Source: Hymenobacter sp. BRD67
Lineage (GTDB): Bacteria; Bacteroidota; Bacteroidia; Cytophagales; Hymenobacteraceae
Assembly (NCBI RefSeq): GCF_013256425.1
Contig: NZ_CP053904.1
Location: 1,984,001-2,048,000, forward strand
Length of the DNA stretch: 64,000 nucleotides
Direction: 5' to 3'
Shown here: positions 44,222-53,849 of the stretch, piece by piece
How the letters are laid out: each line of letters opens with the position of its first letter
How positions within the stretch are numbered: the first letter of the stretch is position 1
Position numbers and translations under genes: made by a program
Notes under the pieces: generated by a model
The model's database searches: none
What the model saw: the letters and a program-made list of their open reading frames with translations, nothing else
Told to the model about the DNA's origin: nothing

Positions 44222-45286
44222 ATGGAAATTACGATTGGTAGCCGCCCCGTTGGGCCGGCGCATTTGCCGTTTATTATTGCCGAGATGTCGGGCAATCACA
44301 ACCAGAGTCTTGACCGGGCGCTGGCCCTTGTGGATGCCGCCGCCGCCGCCGGGGTCCACGCCCTCAAGCTCCAGACCTATACTGCCGATACCATCAGCAT
44401 GGATACCGGCTTCGTTATTCGCGAAGACGGGCAATCGCTGTGGGAGGGCAAAAGCCTGTACCAGCTATATAAAGAAGCCTATACTCCATGGGAGTGGCAC
44501 GCGCCCATTTTTGAGCGGGCGCGCCAGCACGGCCTGCTGGCTTTCAGCTCGCCGTTTGATGAGTCGGCGGTCGACTTTCTGGAAAGTCTCGACGTGCCCG
44601 CCTACAAGATTGCCTCCTTCGAAAATTCCCACTGGCCGCTGCTGCGCCGCGTAGCTGCTACCGGCAAACCCGTGATTGTGAGCACCGGAGCCGCTACGCT
44701 CAGCGAAATCGACGAGGCCGTGCAGGTGCTGCGCCAGGCTGGCTGCCGCGAGCTGGTGCTGTTAAAATGTACCAGCACGTATCCAGCCTCTCCCCTTACT
44801 ACCAACTTACGCACCATCCCGGTGCTGGCCGAAACCTTTGGCTGCCCGGTGGGCCTGAGCGACCATACGATGGGCGTGGGGGCCAGCGTGGCCGCCGTGG
44901 CGCTGGGTGCCTGCGTTATTGAAAAGCACTTTACCCTACGCCGCGCCGACGGCGGCGTCGATTCGGCCTTTTCGCTGGAGCCCGAGGAGCTAAAGCTATT
45001 GGTCGATGAAACCACCCGCGCCCACCAGGCTTTGGGCACGGTGCAGCTTTGCGTGCAGCCCAGTGAGGAGAAAAGCCGCATTTTCAAGCGCAGCATCTAC
45101 GTGGCCCGCCCCGTAGCTGCCGGCGAGGCTTTCACTGCTGATAACCTGCGGATTATCCGGCCCGGCGACGGCTTGCTGCCCCGCCATTGGGACGTGGTGC
45201 TGGGTCGCCGCGCCACCCGCGACCTCACGCCCGGCACCCCCCTTACCTGGGATGCCCTGCTTGGCGAACCGGTGTCCCGGCCGTGA
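44222..45286 (+). CDS. pseI: Pseudaminic acid synthase, PseI
   Basis: The 354-residue protein has a NeuB-type TIM barrel (FIIAEMSGNHNQSLDRALAL, LKLQTYTADTI, KIASFENSHWPLL, VGLSDHTMG) and a C-terminal antifreeze-like SAF domain (SIYVARPVAAGEAFTADNLR). The motif MSGNHN and KLQTYTADT favour PseI over NeuB. It condenses phosphoenolpyruvate with the hexose to give pseudaminic acid. Its stop overlaps the start of the next gene (GTGA at 45283-45286). Confidence 0.93.
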   Translation: MEITIGSRPVGPAHLPFIIAEMSGNHNQSLDRALALVDAAAAAGVHALKLQTYTADTISMDTGFVIREDGQSLWEGKSLYQLYKEAYTPWEWHAPIFERARQHGLLAFSSPFDESAVDFLESLDVPAYKIASFENSHWPLLRRVAATGKPVIVSTGAATLSEIDEAVQVLRQAGCRELVLLKCTSTYPASPLTTNLRTIPVLAETFGCPVGLSDHTMGVGASVAAVALGACVIEKHFTLRRADGGVDSAFSLEPEELKLLVDETTRAHQALGTVQLCVQPSEEKSRIFKRSIYVARPVAAGEAFTADNLRIIRPGDGLLPRHWDVVLGRRATRDLTPGTPLTWDALLGEPVSRP

Positions 45287-46578
45287 GCGCCCTGGCCAGC
45301 CGGCTGCGCGATATTCTTCAGCTGCGCTTTACCGACTTGTTTGCGGCCCTGCCGGCGTCCGTGCTGGCCGGCATTTCACCAGCCAATCCGCTGAAGCGCC
45401 TGGGGCGGATGGCTGGCTACACCGCGCTGCGGCTGCTTGGGCATATTTTCCAGCCTGTTCGAAACCCCGACCGGCTGGCCGGCGCCGTGTGGCTCTACGT
45501 AGTGAGCGCCAACAACTACGAGGCGCTGAGATTTATCCGGGAGGCCAGCCCCGATGCGGTGCTGCTGGCGGGCCAGGGCAAAAACATTGGGCGCTATGGT
45601 AAAGACGTAAACCGGCTGTCGCTGCGGCGCAAAATTCTGTATTACTGGCAGTACCCGGTGGCGCTGCGGGGTCTGCACCGGCTGGTGGGCCACCGGGCAC
45701 TGCGTTTTTTCGACTTGATTTTTTACGCCATTGGTTACTACGAGGTGTACCGGCGGGCCCTGCGCCATTACCGGCCGCGCGCCGTGGTTTTTGCCAACGA
45801 CCACAACGATGATGCCCGCGCCCTGCTGCTGGCCTGCCGCGCCGAGGGCGTACCAACGGCCTACGTGCAGCACGCCAGCGTAAGCACCAACTTCCCACCC
45901 CTGGGCTTCGATTTGAGCTTATTGGAAGGCCAGGACGCGTTCGACAAATACCGGCAGTGCGGCCCCGTGCACGGCCGCGTCGAACTGGTTGGCATGCCCA
46001 AGGCCGATAGCTTTCTAAACCAGCGTAATACTGCGCCCCAGGTACGCCACGTGGCCGTAGCCTGCAACCTGCTCGATGGCCTGCCCGACCTCACCGCTAC
46101 CCTCACGTACCTGCTGCGTGAGCTGCCGGCCCTGACGTTTACCCTACGCCCCCACCCCGCCGACCGCCGCGATTTCAGCGCTCTGCGCCAGGCGCTGCCG
46201 GCTTTGCAGTGGAGCAACCCACAGCAGGAAAACGTGTTCCAGTTTCTACAAACCCACGATGCCCTGGTTGCCGCCGATACCAGTACCCATCTCGAAGCCA
46301 CGCTGCTCAACCTGGCCAGCGTGTACTACCGGTTTTCGCCCACGCCTACCCTGGCCGACTACTACGGCTACGCCGCCCACGGCCTTAGCGAATGGGCACG
46401 TACGCTGCCCGAACTGACCACCGCGCTGCGCCGCCTGGCCCAGCATAAGCCAGCCGATATATATCGCCGGGCTGGTTATTACAACGCCAGCCTGGGCACT
46501 GCCGACGAAGGCCATAGCCGCGAGTTGGCCCTGCGCCGGCTGAGCGAGTGGTTGGCCGCCCCGGCCGGCGCGGCGTAA
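45283..46578 (+). CDS. Glycosyltransferase-like surface polysaccharide protein, possible pseudaminyltransferase
   Basis: From GTG 45283 the protein is 431 residues. It resembles the GT-B fold group of CDP-glycerol or sialic-acid-type transferases: VVFANDHNDDARALLLACRA, GVPTAYVQHASVS, LVGMPKADSF, FTLRPHPADRRDF and DALVAADTSTHLEATLL. The HP motif (RPHPAD) and the DTSTHLE segment are typical of CMP-nonulosonate and Kdo transferases. Placement directly after pseI with a 4-bp overlap supports transfer of pseudaminic acid, but the donor is inferred. Confidence 0.65.
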   Translation: MSALASRLRDILQLRFTDLFAALPASVLAGISPANPLKRLGRMAGYTALRLLGHIFQPVRNPDRLAGAVWLYVVSANNYEALRFIREASPDAVLLAGQGKNIGRYGKDVNRLSLRRKILYYWQYPVALRGLHRLVGHRALRFFDLIFYAIGYYEVYRRALRHYRPRAVVFANDHNDDARALLLACRAEGVPTAYVQHASVSTNFPPLGFDLSLLEGQDAFDKYRQCGPVHGRVELVGMPKADSFLNQRNTAPQVRHVAVACNLLDGLPDLTATLTYLLRELPALTFTLRPHPADRRDFSALRQALPALQWSNPQQENVFQFLQTHDALVAADTSTHLEATLLNLASVYYRFSPTPTLADYYGYAAHGLSEWARTLPELTTALRRLAQHKPADIYRRAGYYNASLGTADEGHSRELALRRLSEWLAAPAGAA

Positions 46579-46591
46579 TTTCGCGGCTGCC

Positions 46592-47983
46592 ATGCCCCCT
46601 CCTACCCTTCCGCCCGCCGCGCCCGCGCCCGTTTCGGCCGAAGTGCGCCTGGCTTACGTGCTGCGGCATTTCCGGTTAGCTTATCCCGGCGCGCCGGACG
46701 TGGCGATTGGCTACGCCAGCCAGCAGCCGCGGGTGGCAATAGCCGACCTGAGCACCGGATTTTTCGACGGCAACGCGCCTCACCCGGCGGCCCCGCACTG
46801 GCGCGCCTGGCAGGGTCGCCAGGTCCCTTTTTTCTTCGATAATGCGGCGGCGGAATCGTTGCTTATTTTTCAGGGAAATAAGGCGATTATTGCGGCCGAT
46901 ATTATTTCGGCCGCATTTTATTTATTGAGCGGCTGGCAGGAATATTTTTCGTCGGAGCGCGACCGGCACAGGCGCTTTCCTTATGGCGCCAGCGTGCAGC
47001 AGCAGTATAATTTCGTGACGCTGCCGGTCGTCAATTATTATTTCGACGTGCTGAAAACGGCCGTTGAGCACGTAAGCGGCCAGCCGCTGCACCCGCGCCG
47101 CTGGGGCAGCCAGCAGGCTGGTTTTGCCGCCTTTATCTCGCACGACGTTGATAATTTACGCAGCGCCTGGAAAGCACCGGCCAAGGCGGCGCTAAAGCAG
47201 CGAAAATTCGGCTTATTCGGCAAATTGCTATGGCAGCACCTCACCCAGCCCGATGCCTGGGACAACCTGGAAGCAGTGGCTGCGAGCACGGCGCATCATG
47301 GCGCGAAGTCTACGTTTTTTATGTTACCGAGCGCCAAAAAAGCGCCAAATGGCACTCCCAATGCCGATTACGAGTTGACTCTTGATTTAGAGCGGCGCCT
47401 CCAAAATTTAAGGGCAGCGGGATGCGAGCAGGCCCTTCACACCCCTCTGGGCACGGACGACAGCTACGAAGCGTTGCGAAATACGTGTCGGCGTCATTGG
47501 TCGCTGGCTATGCGCGGCAATCGTTTTCACTACCTTAGCTGGGAGCCGCGCCAAACAGCAACGCTCGTAAACAAAGTAGGTTTCCCTTTCGATTCTACGC
47601 TTGGATTTGCCGAATATTTTGGCTTTCGAAATTCTTACTGCCAGCCATTTTACCCGTTCGATTTCACCAGTAGTCAGGCAGTGGAGTTTTTGGAAATTCC
47701 GCTAAACGTCATGGACGCCACGCTGCATCACCCAAACTATTTGCAGCTAAAACCAGCCGATATTCTGCCCGCGCTCCGGCCGGTTTTTGCCGAAATAAAA
47801 CGCTTCGGCGGCGTGGCCTCTGTACTGTGGCATAACGAAAATTTCGACCCGGCCAATACGAAAAACGGCCCGCAGCAATTCCACGAAATCATGACGCACC
47901 TGCGCCAGCAGGGCGCGGCATTTTTAACGGGCGGCGAAATATGGCAGGCGTTTGCGAGCGAAGATTCCGCTCCCAATTTCTAG
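46592..47983 (+). CDS. Polysaccharide deacetylase-like protein (DUF7033 type)
   Basis: The 463-residue protein has an N-terminal domain seen in Bacteroidota deacetylase-like proteins (ESLLIFQGNKAIIAADIISAAFYLLSGWQEY) and a NodB-like barrel: FISHDVDNLRS with the metal-binding Asp pair, STFFMLPSAKK, the mid-chain ALHTPLGTDDSYEA with His, and SVLWHNENFDPA near the C-terminus. It may deacetylate or remodel the glycan. The second half uses more AT-rich codons than the first. The catalytic set looks partly degenerate compared with NodB. Confidence 0.75.
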   Translation: MPPPTLPPAAPAPVSAEVRLAYVLRHFRLAYPGAPDVAIGYASQQPRVAIADLSTGFFDGNAPHPAAPHWRAWQGRQVPFFFDNAAAESLLIFQGNKAIIAADIISAAFYLLSGWQEYFSSERDRHRRFPYGASVQQQYNFVTLPVVNYYFDVLKTAVEHVSGQPLHPRRWGSQQAGFAAFISHDVDNLRSAWKAPAKAALKQRKFGLFGKLLWQHLTQPDAWDNLEAVAASTAHHGAKSTFFMLPSAKKAPNGTPNADYELTLDLERRLQNLRAAGCEQALHTPLGTDDSYEALRNTCRRHWSLAMRGNRFHYLSWEPRQTATLVNKVGFPFDSTLGFAEYFGFRNSYCQPFYPFDFTSSQAVEFLEIPLNVMDATLHHPNYLQLKPADILPALRPVFAEIKRFGGVASVLWHNENFDPANTKNGPQQFHEIMTHLRQQGAAFLTGGEIWQAFASEDSAPNF

Positions 47984-48013
47984 TTTTTAATTTTTAATTT
48001 CTAATTCACCGAG

Positions 48014-49495
48014 TTGGGTATCGTTCAGCGCCAGGGTCTGCGCAACACCGTCATTTCTTACGTTGGGCTGGGCATTGGCTTCGTCAACACTACGCTGGTG
48101 CTGCCGCGCCTGCTGGCGCCGGCGCAGCTGGGCCTCCTATCGGTACTGGTGTCGCTGGCCACGATGGGCGCGCTGGTATCGGCGCTGGGCTTTACCAACA
48201 CCACCATGCGGTATTTTCCGTACTTCCGCAACCGGGAGGCGGGGCATTCGGGGTTTTTGCCGCTGCTACTGGGGCTGCCGCTGGCCGTATTTGTGCTGGT
48301 GGCGGCGGTGCTGTGGCTGGGCCGGCCGCTGGTGCTGCGCTGGTACGCCCACGATGCCACTATGCTGGGGCCGCACTACGCGGTCATGCTGGGCATGGCA
48401 CTCTGCATCTTGGTCTACAACCTGCTCGAAGCCTATACCAAGTCGCTGTTTCACACTTCGTTCTCTTCTTTTCTTACTGACGTGCTCCAGCGGCTGCTCA
48501 TCGTGGGCGCCGCGCTACTCTACGGCATGGGCTTGCTCTCGTTTGATGGCTTCGTGCTGGCTTACCTCGGGTCATACGCGAGTATATCGGCGCTGCTGCT
48601 GGGGTATCTGGCCGTTATTGGCGAGCTGCACCTGCGGCCTACGCGGGCAGTGCTGCGGGTGCGGCCCATGAGCGAGCTGTTGCGTTTCGGCAGCTTTGCG
48701 CTGCTGGGCAATATTTCGGGCACGCTACTTATTACCATCGACTCGCTGATGCTGGGCTCGCACAGCTTTGCCGATGCGGGTATTTACAATATTGCGCTCA
48801 ATATCAGTACTGCGCTGGCCGTGCCGTTCCGGGCTTTGTACAAAACGGCTTACCCGCTTATTGCCGAATACTGGAAGGAAGGGGCAACTGCCAAAATGCT
48901 CGATTTTTATCGCCGCACCACCCGCCTCACTACTGCGCTCGGCGCTTACCTGGCGCTGGGAATTGCCCTCAACTTACCTTTTATTTACTCGCTTATTCAC
49001 CGGCCCGAATATGCGGCGGGAACCGTGGCCGTGCTCTTGCTGCTGGCGGGCCGCCTCACCGACGGCATCACAGGCGTCAACGGTATTATCGTGGTTACAT
49101 CGCCGCGCTACCGCTACGACCTGCTCTTCAATGTGGGCCTGTCGGTGGGCATTATCGGGCTCAACTACCTGCTTATTCCGCGCCTGGGCCTCACTGGGGC
49201 AGCTATCTCGAATGCGCTGGCGCTGGCCGGCATCAACCTGGCCCGCACCTGGTTTGTGTGGCGCAGCTTCGGCTGGCAGCCGTTCGATTTGCGCATTCTC
49301 TACATTTTGCTGCTGGCCAGCGGTGCGGCGGCTGCGGCTTGGGCGTTGCCCGCACCAAATAATATATACTTTACTCTATGTTTAAGGGGCGGCGTGCTCA
49401 CCCTGCTCTACGGAGCGGGGCTACTGGCCACGGGGGTAGTGCCCGAAGTATCGGCGCTGTGGCAGCAGGCGCTGCGCAGGCTACCCAGGCGCTAA
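48014..49495 (+). CDS. Wzx-type polysaccharide flippase
   Basis: The 493-residue protein is a MATE/MVF-superfamily transporter with about 14 hydrophobic helices, beginning GLRNTVISYVGLGIGFVNTT and LLAPAQLGLLSVLVSLATMG. The charged helix region SFADAGIYNIALNIST and RHLDG-like loop DGITGVNGI are typical of Wzx flippases. It should move a lipid-linked glycan across the inner membrane. Start is TTG 48014 after an AT-rich leader. It is the last gene of the pseudaminic-acid block and converges with kaiB. Confidence 0.85.
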   Translation: MGIVQRQGLRNTVISYVGLGIGFVNTTLVLPRLLAPAQLGLLSVLVSLATMGALVSALGFTNTTMRYFPYFRNREAGHSGFLPLLLGLPLAVFVLVAAVLWLGRPLVLRWYAHDATMLGPHYAVMLGMALCILVYNLLEAYTKSLFHTSFSSFLTDVLQRLLIVGAALLYGMGLLSFDGFVLAYLGSYASISALLLGYLAVIGELHLRPTRAVLRVRPMSELLRFGSFALLGNISGTLLITIDSLMLGSHSFADAGIYNIALNISTALAVPFRALYKTAYPLIAEYWKEGATAKMLDFYRRTTRLTTALGAYLALGIALNLPFIYSLIHRPEYAAGTVAVLLLLAGRLTDGITGVNGIIVVTSPRYRYDLLFNVGLSVGIIGLNYLLIPRLGLTGAAISNALALAGINLARTWFVWRSFGWQPFDLRILYILLLASGAAAAAWALPAPNNIYFTLCLRGGVLTLLYGAGLLATGVVPEVSALWQQALRRLPRR

Positions 49496-49508
49496 GCCTG
49501 CCGCTTCA

Positions 49509-49793
49509 CTACATTGCTTCGAGGCTGGAAAGGCCCAGCCCGGCCAGCACGCGCGAGCGTACCGTGAGCGCCCCAATGATGCGGGTGACGGGCAGCGGCC
49601 ACTTCCTGATTAAGGTAGGAATGGCCAGAATGCCCGCTTCTTCGGCCCGGTCGGGATGCTTCTGAATGTCGATGACCTCGAGCTCGTACTGCCCGTCGAG
49701 GCGCTCCCGGCAGATGGTACTTAGGATGTCAATGGCCTGTACAGAAGTATGACTCTTTCCGTTTACGAAAAGCTGTAAATTAAATTCACTCAT
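49509..49793 (-). CDS. kaiB: KaiB-family circadian clock-like protein
   Basis: The 94-residue protein aligns along its full length with KaiB: FNLQLFVNGKSHTSVQAIDI, LEVIDIQKHPDRAEEAGILA, IPTLIRKWPLPVTRIIGAL and RVLAGLGL. Thioredoxin-like KaiB binds KaiC during the phosphorylated phase in cyanobacteria. It lies 70 bp after kaiC on the same strand. There is no kaiA, as expected outside cyanobacteria. Confidence 0.9.
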   Translation of the reverse strand: MSEFNLQLFVNGKSHTSVQAIDILSTICRERLDGQYELEVIDIQKHPDRAEEAGILAIPTLIRKWPLPVTRIIGALTVRSRVLAGLGLSSLEAM

Positions 49794-49863
49794 GATAGAT
49801 GCGAAAACTATAACGCCGGATTAACGGTGCTTATTAAATGGTATGTTGCCCGCCCGGCGCCGG

Positions 49864-51314
49864 CTAGCTCCGAATTGGGATACCCGTCAGGATGCCGCTG
49901 ACACCAATAAACGGCTTACCAATATTGATACCTTTATCGTTGATAGTGAAGCCTCTAATCGACGAGTCGTGCTTGGAACCGCGCATTTTGAGCACCGACA
50001 GGCTGCGCTGCATCTCGCCCGACATCTCCACGTAGCGTAGCAGAATAATGGTATCGGTGAGCGGCGAAATATTGCCTTCCGTGTCGGAAGTACCACCCGA
50101 AAGCAGCGTGGTAGTGACCGTAAACATCCCCGTAATTTCCTGGTGCTTCAGAAACGACGTGAGGGCAATAATAAACTCCCGAAAAGCTTTATCGGTGGAG
50201 GTACGGGAAAGCGCCGACAAGCTGTCGATGGCAATCCGGTCGGGCCTGAAATCCTTTACAATCGCTTGTATATTAAGCAGGTGGTCTTCCAGCGAAGATA
50301 CTTCGGGTAGATACATACTACTTTCAGAAAGCCATCGTCTTCGAGCTTGGCGAAATCGTGGCCCCAGCCGCTGGCGTTGCGAAAAAGCTGCTCGCGGCTT
50401 TCCTCAAAGGCCAGCAGCAGGCAACGCTCCTGCTTGGCCTTTATGCCGTTGATAAAATCGGCGACCAGCAGCGTTTTACCCGCACCAATGGAGCCCGAAA
50501 CCAGGATAATTGAGTCGCGGTAAAAGCCGCCGCCGCACATATCATCGAGCTTGGCAATGCCCGAAGTGACGCGCACGCTCGACGAGCGGTACTTCAAATC
50601 CATGGCCGACAGCGGGATAATCACAATAGCCTGCTCGGGGTGAATGGTGAACAGGTTTTCGCCTTTTTCATGCGTACTGCCCCGAAACTTCAGGATTTCG
50701 ATGGTGCGCCGGCGTTTTTCGTCGCTCAGCACATTGCGCAGAATAATTACGTTATCGGTCAAGAATTCCTCCACGCCCAGCCGCGATACTTTGCCGTACT
50801 CTTCGGTGCGCTCGGTGGTAATAATAGACGTAGTACCGAGGCGGCCCAGCTCCATCGTCACTTTAAACAATTCGTGCCGAATGGTATTCATTTCCTGAAA
50901 CTCGGTGAACACGCTACCAATAGAGTCGAGCACCACGCGCTTGGCATTGCACTTGGTAATCGCATATTCCAGGCGCACCTGAAAGCCACTGAGGTCGTAG
51001 TCGCCCACCAGCATCGTATCGTCATCCTTCTGCGAGGCATCGACAAATACCCACTTGCCGTCGCGCTCCCACCCGTCGATGTCCCAGTTGAGCGTGCGCA
51101 GGTTGACGCGAATATCATCGACCTGCTCTTCAAACGTGACAAATACCCCCGCCTGGTCGAAAAGCTGAATGCCCATGGCCAGGAATTGCGCCCCAAACAG
51201 CGTTTTGCCGCAGCCCGAGCTACCCGAAATAAGCGTGGTGCGGCCGTAGGGCAGGCCACCGGCCGAAATATGGTCGAAGGCCGTGATGCCGGTCAGAAGT
51301 TTTTTGATGCTCAT
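49864..51314 (-). CDS. kaiC: KaiC-family double-domain ATPase (one frameshift at 50305-50307)
   Basis: The repaired protein is 483 residues with both RecA-like domains. CI has Walker A GSSGCGKT (31-38), catalytic Glu62-Glu63 and Walker B Asp130; CII has GSIGAGKT (274-281) and Glu304-Glu305. In the phosphosite loop GNISPLTDTI, Ser417 matches Ser431 of Synechococcus KaiC but Pro418 replaces Thr432. Thr412 matches Thr426. The protein ends at TGIPIRS, lacking the C-terminal A-loop and tail that KaiA binds. One C restored in ACCCGAAG joins the two halves (CIYPEVSSLED). It is followed by kaiB. Confidence 0.9.
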
Positions 51315-51636
51315 AAAACGGTAGCGATGCTGCGGAAAAGGATAAATAGACCTGCGCCCGAACTGGGGAAGCCTGGTAAAAGCCCAAGCGAACGAGGGAA
51401 GCAGTTAGGAGCAGCTGGCATTCGGCAGCCAACCCAGCCGCAGCACCATCCGACTGTTGCTTCTTGAGAACAGGAATGAGTCCCGGCACTGGCCGTATTA
51501 TGACGAGAAAATCCCGAATAAATACCAGGAGCAGCTATTCTGGCACACTGACAAAAAACATGCCCCTATTTCCCTAATCTATTATAAATCAGGCAATTTT
51601 TTCTAAAAACGAAGAGCTTGCCTGACTACCATGCCT
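51315..51636. other. 322-bp gap with no gene seen
   Basis: This AT-richer stretch upstream of kaiC must hold its promoter, but no clear TAnnTTTG motif was found. No RNA fold, repeat or plausible short gene stands out. A histidine kinase or response regulator sometimes found beside Bacteroidota kaiBC is absent here. Confidence 0.4.
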
Positions 51637-51912
51637 TTACGGGCGCTTCGAAATTTTATTTTTTGAGATGGCCCGCTGCCGATTTGATTTAAAGCGCGCG
51701 TCTTCGACCAGACTCTTAGCCCGGTGCTTGGTTGCCCGGCCTTGCACGCGGGCCCGCCACAAACGCCAGGAAGACGGCTTCAGCTCCCGGCGCATAAGCC
51801 GAATCACTTCGCCTTCGGAGAGACCGAACTGCGTAGCTATTGCCTCAAAAGGCGTGCGGTCTTCCCACGCCATCTCAATAATGCGGTCGATATGCGGCGC
51901 TGTTAGCGGCAT
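51637..51912 (-). CDS. DUF2805 (TIGR03643) family small basic protein
   Basis: From ATG 51912 the protein is about 91 residues. It has an N-terminal helix-turn-helix-like part (PHIDRIIEMAWEDRTPFEAI, FGLSEGEVIRLMRRELKP) and a basic tail (SWRLWRARVQGRATKHRAKS). It matches the DUF2805/TIGR03643 family, common in Bacteroidota and marine bacteria, of unknown function. The HTH-like shape and high charge suggest nucleic acid binding. ATG 51927 is an alternative start. Confidence 0.75.
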   Translation of the reverse strand: MPLTAPHIDRIIEMAWEDRTPFEAIATQFGLSEGEVIRLMRRELKPSSWRLWRARVQGRATKHRAKSLVEDARFKSNRQRAISKNKISKRP

Positions 51913-51929
51913 TTTTATAGGTAGCAAAA

Positions 51930-51960
51930 AAGCCGCTCCGGTAAGTTACCGAAGCGGCTT
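51930..51960 (-). terminator. Terminator after the APC permease gene
   Basis: AAGCCGCTCCGGTAA-G-TTACCGAAGCGGCTT forms a 15-bp stem with one mismatch. On the minus strand it lies about 48 nt past the permease stop and is followed by TTTTTTGC. Confidence 0.75.
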
Positions 51961-52007
51961 CTTTATAAGCGCGGGAGGCCGAAAAGTGTTTACGGAATAG
52001 CGGCCGG

Positions 52008-53459
52008 CTACTCGTTGCGGGCGGCTTGCTGGCGCAATTTGCTGTGCTTGCGCCCGTAGCCGTAGTAAATAGCCAACCCAATTGCCAGCCACACAATAAG
52101 GCGCAGCCAGGTTTCCCAGGGTAATGACACCATCATGAGCACGCAGGTGGCGATGCCCAGAATGGGCACCAGCGGTACCCACGGCGTGCGGAAGCTGCGC
52201 GGGGCATCGGGGTTGGTACGGCGCATGATGATGACGCCCAGGCACACCATTACGAAGGCCAGCAGCGTGCCGATACTTGTCATCTCGCCCACCACCGAGA
52301 TAGGCACGAAGCCCGCAAACAAGCTGATAAACAACCCCAAGAGCAAACTTGAATGCATGGGCGTGCGAAATGTGGGATGCACCCGCGAGAAGATGGGCGG
52401 CAGCAGGCCATCTTTCGACATGGAGAAAAATACCCGCGACTGCCCCAGCAAATCGACCAGAATTACCGACGTGTAGCCTACCAGAATGGCCAGAATCACG
52501 GCCGAAGTCAGCCAGGCGTAGGGAGTTTTGTCGATGGCGATGGCCACGGGCGCGGCGCTGTTTTTAAATTCGGTGTAATTGGCCAGGCCCGTGAGCACGT
52601 GCCCGAACAGCACAAACAGGACGGTACATACCAGCAGCGAGCCGATAATGCCGATGGGCATATTACGCTGCGGGTTTTTGGTTTCCTGAGCCATGGTGGC
52701 CACGATGTCGAACCCGATGAATACGAAGAAGATAACGCCGGCCCCGCGCAAGATGCCGCTCAGGCCAAACTCGCCAAACTTGCCGGTGTTGGCGGGAATA
52801 TAAGGATGGTAGTTGGCGGGGTCGATGTACTTCCAGCCTAAGGCAATGAAAACCAGCACCACCGCCACCTTCAGCGCCACTACCAGGGCATTGAACCACG
52901 CCGAGCCCTTGGTGCCACGCACCACGATAGCTGTGATAGCCAGCACGATAAACATGGCCGGAAAGTTGGCGTAGCCGTGCACCACCGAGCCGTTGGCCAG
53001 GGTGGCCGTTTCGAAGGGCGACAGCACCAGCTGGGCGGGCAGGTGCAGGCCGTATTTGCCCAGAAACTTGAGCAGGTATTGTGACCAGCTGATGGCCACC
53101 GTGGCGGCCCCTACCGAGTATTCGAGCACGAGGTCCCAGCCGATAATCCAGGCAAATAACTCGCCCATAGTGGCGTAGGAGTACGTGTAGGCTGAGCCCG
53201 CTACCGGCACCAGCGCCGCAAACTCGGCGTAGCACAGGGCCGAGAAGGCGCAGCCCACGGCCGTCACGATGAAGGAAAGCGTAACGGCCGGGCCCGCGTT
53301 GTTGGCCGCCGCGATGCCGGTGAGTGAAAAGAGCCCCGCTCCGATAATAACCCCGATACCCAGGGCAATGAGGCTCACGCCATTCAGACTACGTTTGAGC
53401 GAACCCGTGCCCGATTCGGCGGCTTCCTGCCGCAGCAGCTCCAGAGATTTTTTCAGCAT
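52008..53459 (-). CDS. APC superfamily amino acid permease, cationic amino acid transporter type
   Basis: From ATG 53459 the protein is 483 residues with about 12 transmembrane helices. The first (SLIALGIGVIIGAGLFSLTG) has the substrate-binding GAGLF of APC proteins. Others include SFIVTAVGCAFSALCYAEFA, VAGSAYTYSYATMGE and IGFDIVATMAQETKNPQRNMP, the last typical of the CAT/YfnA group. It should import amino acids by coupling to protons. The closing helix is followed by a basic tail (GRKHSKLRQQAARNE). ATG 53474 is an alternative start. Confidence 0.87.
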   Translation of the reverse strand: MLKKSLELLRQEAAESGTGSLKRSLNGVSLIALGIGVIIGAGLFSLTGIAAANNAGPAVTLSFIVTAVGCAFSALCYAEFAALVPVAGSAYTYSYATMGELFAWIIGWDLVLEYSVGAATVAISWSQYLLKFLGKYGLHLPAQLVLSPFETATLANGSVVHGYANFPAMFIVLAITAIVVRGTKGSAWFNALVVALKVAVVLVFIALGWKYIDPANYHPYIPANTGKFGEFGLSGILRGAGVIFFVFIGFDIVATMAQETKNPQRNMPIGIIGSLLVCTVLFVLFGHVLTGLANYTEFKNSAAPVAIAIDKTPYAWLTSAVILAILVGYTSVILVDLLGQSRVFFSMSKDGLLPPIFSRVHPTFRTPMHSSLLLGLFISLFAGFVPISVVGEMTSIGTLLAFVMVCLGVIIMRRTNPDAPRSFRTPWVPLVPILGIATCVLMMVSLPWETWLRLIVWLAIGLAIYYGYGRKHSKLRQQAARNE

Positions 53460-53849
53460 AAGAACATTGCGCAAAATCTATATTCTGCGTTTAAACAGAC
53501 CAGCCCGCCGGAACGCAGTCGCGCCCGGCCGGTCGTAGTCAACCCACTAAAAAGTTAAAACCAGCTTTTTGACAAGCTTACGCTACTCAACAACAACAAC
53601 CGCCTGCAATGGGCCGGGCAGCGCACAGTGATACGCCAAAAGTTGAGCAGCAAGAACCAGAACGTAAAACAGAAAAGGCCACGGGCTTTTATAGGGGCGA
53701 CCATGGTTTGGCCGCCGTTCGGTTGGCACCGTTCCGCCACGGGGCGGGGGTTGCCGGCGCGTCGCAGAGCCTATCTCTCAGCGCCTCGGTATAAAAACAA
53801 GCAGGGCCGTAAGCCAGACTTGATGGGGCAAAGGTAGGTACAAGTACGG
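53460..53849. other. 390-bp gap with no gene seen
   Basis: The region between the permease start and the next gene's stop has no open frame with protein-like composition. No strong hairpin or promoter consensus was found. It must contain the permease promoter. Confidence 0.4.

Noticed and set aside
53609..53837. Small open frames in the gap before the DUF6056 gene
   Set aside because: Composition is not protein-like and no start signal is present.
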